Source of the DNA: Tannerellaceae bacterium
GTDB taxonomy: Bacteria > Bacteroidota > Bacteroidia > Bacteroidales > Tannerellaceae
Direction: 5' to 3'
Assembly: GCA_031265595.1 (NCBI GenBank)
Contig: JAISCM010000136.1
Span: 1-7,469 of the forward strand
Length of the DNA: 7,469 nt
Part shown: positions 1 to 5,931 of the stretch, piece by piece
How the letters are laid out: every line of letters starts with the position of its first letter
Position numbering within the stretch: position 1 is the stretch's first letter
Position numbers and translations under genes: made by a program
Notes under the pieces: model-generated
What the model saw: the letters and a program-made list of their open reading frames with translations, nothing else
Told to the model about the DNA's origin: nothing
Databases searched by the model: none

Positions 1-1293
1 CCTCCTCGTACAGACTATGACTTTGCCGCTATTATTAAAAAAGATATGCCCACCGTAAGCCACGAGATAGGGCAGTGGTGCGTATATCCCGACTTTACTG
101 AAATAAGTAAATACACCGGTGTACTGAAAGCCCGCAACTTTGAGATCTTCCGCGAAACACTGGAAGAGGCACACATGGCAGACCTGGCAGACGACTTCCT
201 GTATGCCTCGGGCAAATTGCAGACGCTTTGCTATAAAGCCGATATTGAAGCGGCTTTGCGTACGCCGGGCTTTGCCGGTTTCCAGTTGCTCGATCTGCAC
301 GACTTTCCGGGGCAGGGAACGGCTTTGGTAGGGGTATTAAATCCCTTCTGGGAGACGAAAGGGTATGTAAACGGAGAGGCGTATCGCATGTTCTGTAGCC
401 AGACGGTGCCGCTGGTACGTTTTCCTAAGATGGTATGGCTGAATAACGAGCGGATGAAGGCGCCGGTAGAGTTTGCCCATTTTGGCGACAAGCCGTTGCC
501 GGACGCAAAGATCACCTGGACGGTGATCACTGCCGATAACCAGTTTATAGGGAAAGGCAGCTTTACAACAGACCTGCCGCTGGATAATTGCATTCAGGCA
601 GGCGATATAGACGTCTCGTTCGAGCAGATAACGAAGCCCTCGCAAGTAACCGTTACCGTGCAGCTTGATGATGATACAGCCGTTAAGAACCAATGGACTA
701 TATGGGTATACCCGGCCGCAAAGCAAACGCCCCGGAAGCTTCCGCACATTGCCTCTACCTTTGATGCTACCGTGCTGGAACGGCTGAATAAGGGAGAAGA
801 CGTATTGATCATCTCTCCCAAAGGGACGATCCGGCCGGAAAAGGGAGGGAATATACCCGTAGGCTTTTCCAGTATTTTCTGGAATACGGCCTGGACGCGC
901 GGACAGGCTCCCCATACGCTGGGCATCCTGTGCAATCCGGCACATCCGGCGCTGGCGTCTTTCCCCAATGAGGGGTATAGCGATTATCAGTGGTGGGAGC
1001 TTGTATCGAATTGCGATGCGATGCTGCTGGACGACTTCCCGCCGGCTTTCCGCCCGGTTGTTCATCTGATAGATGACTGGTTTACGAACCGTAGGCTGGG
1101 TATCTTGCTCGAAGCGAAAGTAGGAAAGGGGCGACTGATGGTGTGCAGCGCCGACCTGAATAAAAACCTCTCAAAGCGCCCGGCAGCGGCACAGTTCAGG
1201 CAAAGCATACTGGAATATATGGCTTCGGATGCGTTTGATCCGCAGCAGCAGATCGACGCCCGGCTGATAAGGGGATTATTCGCTTCAAATTAA
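1..1293 (+). CDS. Glycoside hydrolase family 2-type protein, C-terminal part (5' end outside window)
   Basis: The reading frame is open from base 1, so the ATG at 46 is internal and the gene is truncated by the window edge; 430 residues are visible. The start resembles the end of a GH2 TIM barrel: HEIGQW at visible residues 21-26 and GFQLLDLHDFPGQGT near 92-106 are typical of large GH2 (beta-galactosidase-like) proteins of Bacteroidetes. The Glu of HEIGQ is a candidate catalytic residue by position, which is inference. A beta-rich, Ig-like segment follows at about 155-240, then a C-terminal alpha/beta domain (about 250-420) with TLGILCNPAHPAL, a WW pair and KVGKGRLMVCSADL, as seen at the C-termini of related proteins. 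These enzymes are normally exported and attack terminal sugars of plant or host glycans; the substrate cannot be told, and the signal peptide would lie upstream of the window. The stop is 35 bases before nadE, which appears to have its own promoter. Family assignment is from recalled family sequence, with moderate-high confidence. Confidence 0.78.
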   Translation, partial: PPRTDYDFAAIIKKDMPTVSHEIGQWCVYPDFTEISKYTGVLKARNFEIFRETLEEAHMADLADDFLYASGKLQTLCYKADIEAALRTPGFAGFQLLDLHDFPGQGTALVGVLNPFWETKGYVNGEAYRMFCSQTVPLVRFPKMVWLNNERMKAPVEFAHFGDKPLPDAKITWTVITADNQFIGKGSFTTDLPLDNCIQAGDIDVSFEQITKPSQVTVTVQLDDDTAVKNQWTIWVYPAAKQTPRKLPHIASTFDATVLERLNKGEDVLIISPKGTIRPEKGGNIPVGFSSIFWNTAWTRGQAPHTLGILCNPAHPALASFPNEGYSDYQWWELVSNCDAMLLDDFPPAFRPVVHLIDDWFTNRRLGILLEAKVGKGRLMVCSADLNKNLSKRPAAAQFRQSILEYMASDAFDPQQQIDARLIRGLFASN

Positions 1294-1294
1294 T

Positions 1295-1302
1295 TACCTT
1301 TG
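1295..1302 (+). promoter_or_regulatory. Candidate Bacteroidetes -7 promoter element upstream of nadE
   Basis: TACCTTTG is a perfect match to the Bacteroidetes sigma-ABfr -7 consensus TAnnTTTG. It begins just after the GH2 stop codon and ends 26 bases before the nadE ATG, giving a leader of about 20 nt. No convincing TTTG -33 element is visible at the expected distance, so the call rests on one half of the consensus plus position. Confidence 0.5.
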
Positions 1303-1328
1303 ACGGGCTATTCATTTAAAGAAAAGAT

Positions 1329-3251
1329 ATGAACTACGGATTTATAAAGGTGGCGGCGGCAGTTCCGCATGTTTCGGTGGCCGATTGCTATTACAACATC
1401 GAACGGATAGAAGGATTGATGCGGAAAGCATCCGGCGAAGACGTACAGGTGATGGTATTCCCCGAGCTGTGTATTACCTCGTATACCTGCCTCGACCTTT
1501 TCGGCAATCAAACCCTGCTACGGTCGGCCGAAGAAGCGTTGCTTGCGTTGGTAAGCCGTACGGCGGCGCTTCCGGTCTTTACCGTAGTGGGCCTGCCCCT
1601 GGTGGCGGGAAGCCGGCTGGTCAACGCCGCTGTAGCCTTTCAGCAGGGTAAGATACTGGGCGTTGTGCCTAAAACCTATCTGCCTAATTATAAGGAATAC
1701 CAGGAGCAACGCTGGTTTACCTCTTCCTTCGACTTGCAGGATAAGGCCATCCGGATAGGCGACAGCCTGTACCCCCTCTCTGGTCATTTGCTCTTTGAAA
1801 GCGGAAAAGCCGTCGTAGGTATCGAGATATGCGAAGACCTGTGGGTGCCCGTCCCCCCCAGTTCGTTGCTGGCTATGGCGGGGGCCAATCTTATATTGAA
1901 CCCATCGGCCAGCAATGAACTGATAGGGAAGCATCGCTACCGCCGTTCGCTCATCAGCCAGCAATCGGCGCGCTGCATCGCAGGCTACGTATATGCGATG
2001 GCCGGATACGGAGAATCGTCTACCGACCTGGTATTTACCGGGGGAGGGATCATTGCCGAGAATGGATACATCCTGCGGGAGGCCGAACGCTTTGCCATGG
2101 AAGAACAAGTAGTAGTAAGCGAGATAGACCTGGATAATTTACAGCACGAAAGGCTACAGAACATAAGCTTTACGAAGGGAGCCGCAACGCTTCTTACGGA
2201 AGAAACCACGCGCATACCCTTCTGCCTGCCCGAAGCGAAGCCTCTCAGCCTTACACGGACGATAAACCCGCATCCCTTTGTGCCACCGCCCGGCGCCTTA
2301 GACGAGCGGTGCCGCGAGATACTGGCTATCCAGATGACGGGGCTGGCCAAAAGGGTTTCGCACGTACAGGCCCGGACGGCTGTGATTGGTATTTCCGGAG
2401 GGCTGGATTCTACGCTGGCCTTACTCGTAACCGTGCTTGCTTTCGATGCGCTGAAGCTTTCGCGCCGGCAGATCATCGGGATCACGATGCCCGGCTTCGG
2501 CACTACCGGCCGTACGTATACGAATGCGCTCAACCTGATGCGTTCGCTCGGCATCACATCGCGCGAGATACCCATCCGCAAAGCCGTAGAGCAACATTTC
2601 AGCGACATTGGGCACGACCCTTTGCTGCACGACGTTACGTACGAAAACAGTCAGGCCCGCGAACGCACGCAAATACTGATGGATGTGGCCAATCAGGAAA
2701 ACGGCCTGGTGGTAGGCACTGGCGACCTGTCTGAACTGGCCCTTGGCTGGGCTACGTATAATGGCGACCATATATCGATGTATGGCGTAAATGCCGGTAT
2801 CCCCAAAACGCTGGTGCGCTACTTAGTAGAATGGGTAGCCGCTACCCGGATGGACGATGCTTCGCGGGCAACCCTGTCTGATATAGTCTGCACGCCCGTA
2901 AGCCCCGAACTGCTTCCGGCTACAGACGACGGCCATATCTCTCAAAAAACGGAAGACCTGGTAGGCCCCTACGAATTGCATGATTTCTTCCTGTACCAAT
3001 TCCTGCGCTTCGGCTCTACGCCCGAAAAGATAGCCCATCTGGCGCAAAAAGCCTTCGAGGGAACATACGATGGGGATACGATCCGGGGATGGCTCGAAAC
3101 GTTCTTACGCCGTTTCTTCTCGCAGCAATTCAAACGCAGTTGCCTGCCCGACGGGCCAAAGGTAGGCTCCGTAAGCCTATCCCCGCGGGGAGACTGGCGC
3201 ATGCCGAGCGACGCCTCTTCACGCAGATGGCTTCCGGCCGGAAAAAGGTGA
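1329..3251 (+). CDS. nadE: Glutamine-dependent NAD+ synthetase
   Basis: A 640-residue protein that converts deamido-NAD+ to NAD+ using ATP and glutamine, the last step of NAD synthesis in the cytoplasm. Residues 1 to about 290 form the nitrilase-fold glutaminase domain with a complete triad: Glu46 (VFPELC), Lys115 (VPKTYLPNY) and Cys168 (EICEDLW). Residues from about 320 form the synthetase domain, with the ATP PP-loop SGGLDST at 356-362, the NAD-synthetase block GTGDLSELALGW at 463-474 and NGDHISMYGVNAG just after. The length fits the two-domain family, and MNYGFIKVA is the usual start in Bacteroidales. The enzyme looks intact. The last residues are odd: after the conserved SLSPRGDWRMPSDASS the tail is RRWLPAGKR, encoded by the left copy of a direct repeat whose other copy lies at 5122-5143. 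The 3' end overlaps the convergent nuclease-like gene by 33 bases. Confidence 0.97.
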   Translation: MNYGFIKVAAAVPHVSVADCYYNIERIEGLMRKASGEDVQVMVFPELCITSYTCLDLFGNQTLLRSAEEALLALVSRTAALPVFTVVGLPLVAGSRLVNAAVAFQQGKILGVVPKTYLPNYKEYQEQRWFTSSFDLQDKAIRIGDSLYPLSGHLLFESGKAVVGIEICEDLWVPVPPSSLLAMAGANLILNPSASNELIGKHRYRRSLISQQSARCIAGYVYAMAGYGESSTDLVFTGGGIIAENGYILREAERFAMEEQVVVSEIDLDNLQHERLQNISFTKGAATLLTEETTRIPFCLPEAKPLSLTRTINPHPFVPPPGALDERCREILAIQMTGLAKRVSHVQARTAVIGISGGLDSTLALLVTVLAFDALKLSRRQIIGITMPGFGTTGRTYTNALNLMRSLGITSREIPIRKAVEQHFSDIGHDPLLHDVTYENSQARERTQILMDVANQENGLVVGTGDLSELALGWATYNGDHISMYGVNAGIPKTLVRYLVEWVAATRMDDASRATLSDIVCTPVSPELLPATDDGHISQKTEDLVGPYELHDFFLYQFLRFGSTPEKIAHLAQKAFEGTYDGDTIRGWLETFLRRFFSQQFKRSCLPDGPKVGSVSLSPRGDWRMPSDASSRRWLPAGKR

Positions 3252-3857
3252 TTGAAGGCCGCCAAATTTTAACCGTTTGGGACTTATTATCTGAGCCGTA
3301 TTGGTAGCCCTTATCAAAATATTGTGTTCAATCAAAATGTCTTCTGCGGAAACGTATTTATCATCAATTCGTACAGGAAAGAATGTACTGTTAAATTCTT
3401 CGATTAGATTAGGGAATGAAACAATCGCAGTTGTTCGCCTTCTGTTTTCCAAAATACCTCTTGAACGGAAAAAATGTATCGTTTCTAAAATCTGCTTTAC
3501 CATACACTGAGGATAGTTGTTTTCTTCACGAAAGGCATTTGCTAAATTATCCGAATATTTTGTTTCAACAAACAACACCCAATCATCATTATTGCAAATT
3601 TCGGGAAAAACAACACATTCACACTGGCGATTATATGTTCCTTTCTTTATCGGAAGAGCATTTTCTTCAAAACCATCAAATAAGACAGCTATTTCATTTT
3701 CATTTTTAAGATATACTGTTTTTATGTCGGAAGGTTCACACGCTAAGAGACAAACTTTCCCCTTGTTCTGATTTTTGTAATCAACGATATACATGTTTTT
3801 AGAACGGCTTTGGGTGAGTGTGTGCTCCGGTAATATTTCTGCTATTCTATTTTTCAT
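3219..3857 (-). CDS. Small protein with PD-(D/E)xK nuclease-like signature, partner of the AAA ATPase
   Basis: A 212-residue protein that I do not recognise as a named family. The middle shows a nuclease-like pattern: NRQCECVVFP (Glu80 as the first acidic residue), then 17 residues later a hydrophobic strand ending in VETK (WVLFVETKYSDN; Glu98-x-Lys100), then a helix with Gln122 (MVKQILETI). This order of acid, hydrophobic strand, ExK and downstream Gln fits the PD-(D/E)xK endonuclease fold; the assignment is inference. No signal peptide or membrane segment is seen. The ATG overlaps the end of the ATPase gene by 11 bases, which suggests translational coupling and a joint role. The last 10 or so residues (SPFSGRKPSA) are encoded by the flanking repeat and nadE 3' end, so the original stop was probably lost at insertion and replaced by one inside nadE. 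Base composition is AT-rich like the ATPase gene and unlike nadE. It might instead be a non-enzymatic regulator or antitoxin of the ATPase. Confidence 0.75.
   Translation of the reverse strand: MKNRIAEILPEHTLTQSRSKNMYIVDYKNQNKGKVCLLACEPSDIKTVYLKNENEIAVLFDGFEENALPIKKGTYNRQCECVVFPEICNNDDWVLFVETKYSDNLANAFREENNYPQCMVKQILETIHFFRSRGILENRRRTTAIVSFPNLIEEFNSTFFPVRIDDKYVSAEDILIEHNILIRATNTAQIISPKRLKFGGLQSPFSGRKPSA
3227..3248. repeat. Left copy of 22-bp direct repeat flanking the AT-rich cassette
   Basis: The copy reads ATGGCTTCCGG-C-CG-G-AAAAAGG and matches 5122-5143 at 20 of 22 positions, with C/T and G/A differences. It encodes the last residues of NadE on the plus strand and the end of the nuclease-like protein on the minus strand. 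Weaker similarity with small gaps extends upstream (CCTCT, then CGCA) from about 3214, so the duplicated stretch may be near 35 bp. It marks the left border of the inserted DNA. Confidence 0.7.
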
Positions 3858-5076
3858 TAGAGAAGAAAGTTAACATATTGTAATACTCATTCATCAGTTC
3901 GTTCATTATTTCATTAAAATAATGCTTGTCTACTGTTCCTGTCTTTGGGTTTTTTATAGAACTAATTGTGCCGTTGTTTTCATCTATTTGAAAGATATTC
4001 ACTTTGTCGGGCGAGATCCATGAATTTTTGCTTTCAAATTCCTGTTTTTCTTCTTCATCTAATTTGTCGGCAATGACAGCCCCCAGAAGACAATTATTGA
4101 TAGCATACAAGATAAAAGGACTATGCGTTGTTATTAACAATGAATGGTCTTTTTCTGAATTTAATTTGTTGAAGATATAATAAATCAAATCTTTTTGACT
4201 TATTGGAAATAAGTTTTGTTCAGGTTCTTCTATAATAAAATTTGTTGCACTATATGATCTCCTTTTTTCTAAAGCGTCTTCTACAATTTTTTGTATATTC
4301 TCCTTTGTTTCTGTTTGTTTTGTTAATTCCAGTTTAGACAATATATAGTCGGCAAAATCTTTACTTTGGAATGATCTTGTTGTTGCTTCAAATTCATTTA
4401 CAGAAAGAGGGCGTTCTTCTGTATAAATGACATTTGTCAGATACTCTATAATTACAATCAACGGAACAACCGATTGCAGTCCGCTTGATCCTGTGCGCAA
4501 AGAAATTCCTTTGTTTTTGTTTTGAAGGAACAAGGTGGCAGGGTCGCTTCTTTCGTCATCATTATAAAAATCAATGCCAAGATTTAATATCGGCAACTTT
4601 TTTTGTTTTGTAAATGAATCTTTGGCAGAAGACCAATCATACACAAAACTCATGATATTATCATTCGTTTCATTGTATTTATTCAAATTAGGAATAGCAG
4701 AAACAAAGTTCCTTTCAGCAGGAATATAAATGTTTTTTGATTTTTGATACTCAAAATTTGATTTTCTCAGGCTGATGGATTGTTTTAATTCTTTTCCCTG
4801 GTATGAAATCGTTATGTAATCACTTTTATATTCAAAAAAAGAATTATCAGAAAAATAATTACTGTCTAAGCGATGAAAATCCAACAAGTGTTCAGATACA
4901 TCATATTTGTATTCTCCGTCTAATATGTTTCGTTTTTCAACCCACTGACAATAGCTTATTATCTTGGCGATAGTGCTTTTTCCACTACTTTGCGGCCCCA
5001 TTATCACATTAATTTTGTTGAGGTCTAATTCAATATATGATATTGCGCCAATATGTTGAATTTTTATCTTATTCAT
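3847..5076 (-). CDS. ABC/SMC-type AAA family ATPase (candidate defence-module ATPase)
   Basis: A 409-residue cytoplasmic ATPase of the AAA_15/AAA_21 style, i.e. ABC-type heads found in OLD-like and abortive-infection proteins. Visible motifs in order: Walker A GPQSSGKST at 27-35 after a short IxxIGAI-type beta start; PAER at 119-122; an ABC-signature-like SSGLQS at 197-202; Walker B FIIEEPEQNLFP at 280-291, with Glu284 as the likely catalytic base; and the switch histidine in LLITTHSPFIL (His318). A complete set of ATPase motifs is therefore present. The region between Walker A and the signature is about 160 residues, too short for a long Rad50/SMC coiled coil. No TOPRIM or nuclease domain follows the ATPase core; the last 70 residues are short and acidic/polar. 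The gene starts next to the right border of the inserted segment, has its own candidate promoter, and is followed with overlap by the nuclease-like gene. An ATP-driven sensor or activator of that partner is the natural inference. The AT-rich composition points to horizontal transfer. Confidence 0.9.
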   Translation of the reverse strand: MNKIKIQHIGAISYIELDLNKINVIMGPQSSGKSTIAKIISYCQWVEKRNILDGEYKYDVSEHLLDFHRLDSNYFSDNSFFEYKSDYITISYQGKELKQSISLRKSNFEYQKSKNIYIPAERNFVSAIPNLNKYNETNDNIMSFVYDWSSAKDSFTKQKKLPILNLGIDFYNDDERSDPATLFLQNKNKGISLRTGSSGLQSVVPLIVIIEYLTNVIYTEERPLSVNEFEATTRSFQSKDFADYILSKLELTKQTETKENIQKIVEDALEKRRSYSATNFIIEEPEQNLFPISQKDLIYYIFNKLNSEKDHSLLITTHSPFILYAINNCLLGAVIADKLDEEEKQEFESKNSWISPDKVNIFQIDENNGTISSIKNPKTGTVDKHYFNEIMNELMNEYYNMLTFFSNEK

Positions 5077-5091
5077 ATAGATTATTTTTTA

Positions 5092-5099
5092 CAAAGATA
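5092..5099 (-). promoter_or_regulatory. Candidate Bacteroidetes -7 promoter element for the ATPase-nuclease pair
   Basis: On the minus strand the sequence is TATCTTTG, a perfect TAnnTTTG match, ending 15 bases before the ATPase ATG. The leader would be very short and A/T-rich (AAAAAATAATCTAT), which is usual for Bacteroidetes genes without Shine-Dalgarno sequences. No good TTTG -33 element is seen: the region where it would fall overlaps the insertion border and flanking DNA. The cassette thus seems to bring its own core promoter. Confidence 0.55.
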
Positions 5100-5119
5100 C
5101 TATTTTCCCCTCTCCGCAC

Positions 5120-5644
5120 CTATGGCTTCCGGTCGAAAAAAGGATTTTTTGAGCTGGCGCTTATGGGGATGGCCATCACGCAGCGGGCTTCTCCCAGGTA
5201 GCCAAGGCGCTGGGCAGCCAGGCCGGCGCTGAACATAACGCGCGTATCTACCCTAAAGTCGGCAGCCGTGGCGCAGGCCGATCCTACAGCAATCCCCACA
5301 TCTACCGAATTGATGGCGCAAGGCGTTTCGCCGGGCTTCTGCGCACAGGTAGCGTATCCGCAATGGGCGCAATTGAGCCCGTGCGTCTGCTGCCGGGTGC
5401 CGATAATGACAACGGCATCTGCCAGCAGGATATTTTCGGCATCGCGCAAGAGGAATTTCAATCCTTTCTCTTCGTATACTACACGCATCTCGTCAGACAA
5501 GCGCCTGATGTCGTCGTCCGTCACTACGCCTATTTCAATAATATCCAGGCCCTTTCCTTTCGGGGCCGTGCGGGCAGCCGTCATCATCTGCCGGGCAATG
5601 TGCAATACCTGCTCTTTTCTGTTTTCTCTTTCGTTTCGTATCAT
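5120..5644 (-). CDS. DUF2148 ferredoxin-domain protein
   Basis: A 174-residue protein from the ATG at 5642-5644. MIRNERENRKEQVLHIARQMM followed by AARTAPKGKG is the standard N-terminus of DUF2148 proteins, so I chose this start; the frame stays open upstream to 5995, but only through the tandem-repeat array. The cysteine cluster C92-x2-C95-x4-C100-x8-C109 (CAHCGYATC, then TPC) is the proposed iron-sulfur-binding part, with more cysteines at 124 and 155. The C-terminus SASSKNPFFDRKP is the usual one, so the gene is complete and was not harmed by the neighbouring insertion. The function of the family is not established; a redox or Fe-S role in the cytoplasm is inferred from the cysteines. It lies downstream of the KamA-type gene on the same strand, separated by 281 bases that are mostly repeats. 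No perfect TAnnTTTG element is seen just upstream of its start. Confidence 0.9.
   Translation of the reverse strand: MIRNERENRKEQVLHIARQMMTAARTAPKGKGLDIIEIGVVTDDDIRRLSDEMRVVYEEKGLKFLLRDAENILLADAVVIIGTRQQTHGLNCAHCGYATCAQKPGETPCAINSVDVGIAVGSACATAADFRVDTRVMFSAGLAAQRLGYLGEARCVMAIPISASSKNPFFDRKP
5122..5143. repeat. Right copy of 22-bp direct repeat flanking the AT-rich cassette
   Basis: The copy reads ATGGCTTCCGG-T-CG-A-AAAAAGG and matches 3227-3248 at 20 of 22 positions. On the minus strand it encodes the last residues of the DUF2148 protein (PFFDRKP), a tail I recall as usual in this family, so this copy is probably the native one and the left copy the derived or diverged one. Confidence 0.7.
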
Positions 5645-5700
5645 ACTGCTATACATATAAGTGATTTTACTTTGCCATAAAAGTAAGGGAAACCCGCCAA

Positions 5701-5931
5701 TTTCCGTACAGAAATCGCCATTTTCTGCGCAGGAATCACCATTTACTGCGCGGAAATCGTCAATTACTGCGCAGTAATCGTCCGTTTCTGCGCAGAAGTC
5801 GTCCGTTTCTGCGCGGAAATCGTCCGTTTCTGCGCGGAAATCGCCCGTTTCTGCGCGGAAATCGTCCGTTACTGCGCAGAAGTCGCCCGTTTCTGCGCGG
5901 AAATCACTCATTTCTGCATGGAAATTTAGCC
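5701..5931. repeat. Array of eleven 21-bp tandem repeats with internal near-palindromes
   Basis: Eleven contiguous 21-bp units start at 5701, 5722, 5743, 5764, 5785, 5806, 5827, 5848, 5869, 5890 and 5911. The plus-strand consensus is the 14-mer TTTCTGCGCGGAAA followed by the 7-mer TCGTCCG. The central units (5785-5868) are nearly identical and the outer ones more diverged; the last unit runs into the final codons of the KamA gene. The 14-mer is palindromic except for one T/G pair, and the unit at 5764 (TTACTGCGCAGTAA) is a perfect palindrome. The array fills most of the 281-base gap between the KamA gene and the DUF2148 gene. Because 21 is a multiple of three and no consensus frame contains a stop, it stays open in all frames (minus-frame heptad DDFRAET), so openness is not evidence of coding. 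Function is unknown; protein binding or RNA structure are possibilities. Confidence 0.93.

Larger units (their letters stand above)
3249..5121. mobile_element. AT-rich inserted segment carrying the ATPase-nuclease pair
   Basis: The DNA between the two 22-bp direct repeats is plainly AT-rich by eye (many lines around 25-35% GC), while nadE, the DUF2148 gene and the KamA gene on either side are clearly GC-richer. It contains only the two overlapping minus-strand genes. No transposase, integrase, terminal inverted repeat or tRNA is visible, so the transfer mechanism is unknown. It lies precisely between the convergent 3' ends of nadE and the DUF2148 gene. The right border is approximate, because similarity to the nadE end may begin near 5109. 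Confidence 0.6.

Noticed and set aside
46..1293. Complete 415-residue gene starting at ATG 46
   Set aside because: The frame is open to base 1 and the visible protein begins in the middle of a GH2 barrel, so this is an internal Met.
3301..3771. Small plus-strand frames within the AT-rich cassette
   Set aside because: They lie antisense to the well-supported nuclease-like gene, show no recognisable motif and mutually overlap.
3847..5076. OLD-family or Gabija GajA nuclease
   Set aside because: The protein ends soon after the switch histidine block and shows no C-terminal TOPRIM domain.
3249..5121. Insertion sequence or integron-type element
   Set aside because: No transposase or integrase gene, no terminal inverted repeats and no tRNA or recognisable att site; only the imperfect direct repeat supports mobility.
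5701..5931. CRISPR array
   Set aside because: The units are contiguous 21-bp tandem repeats without unique spacers, and no cas genes are present.
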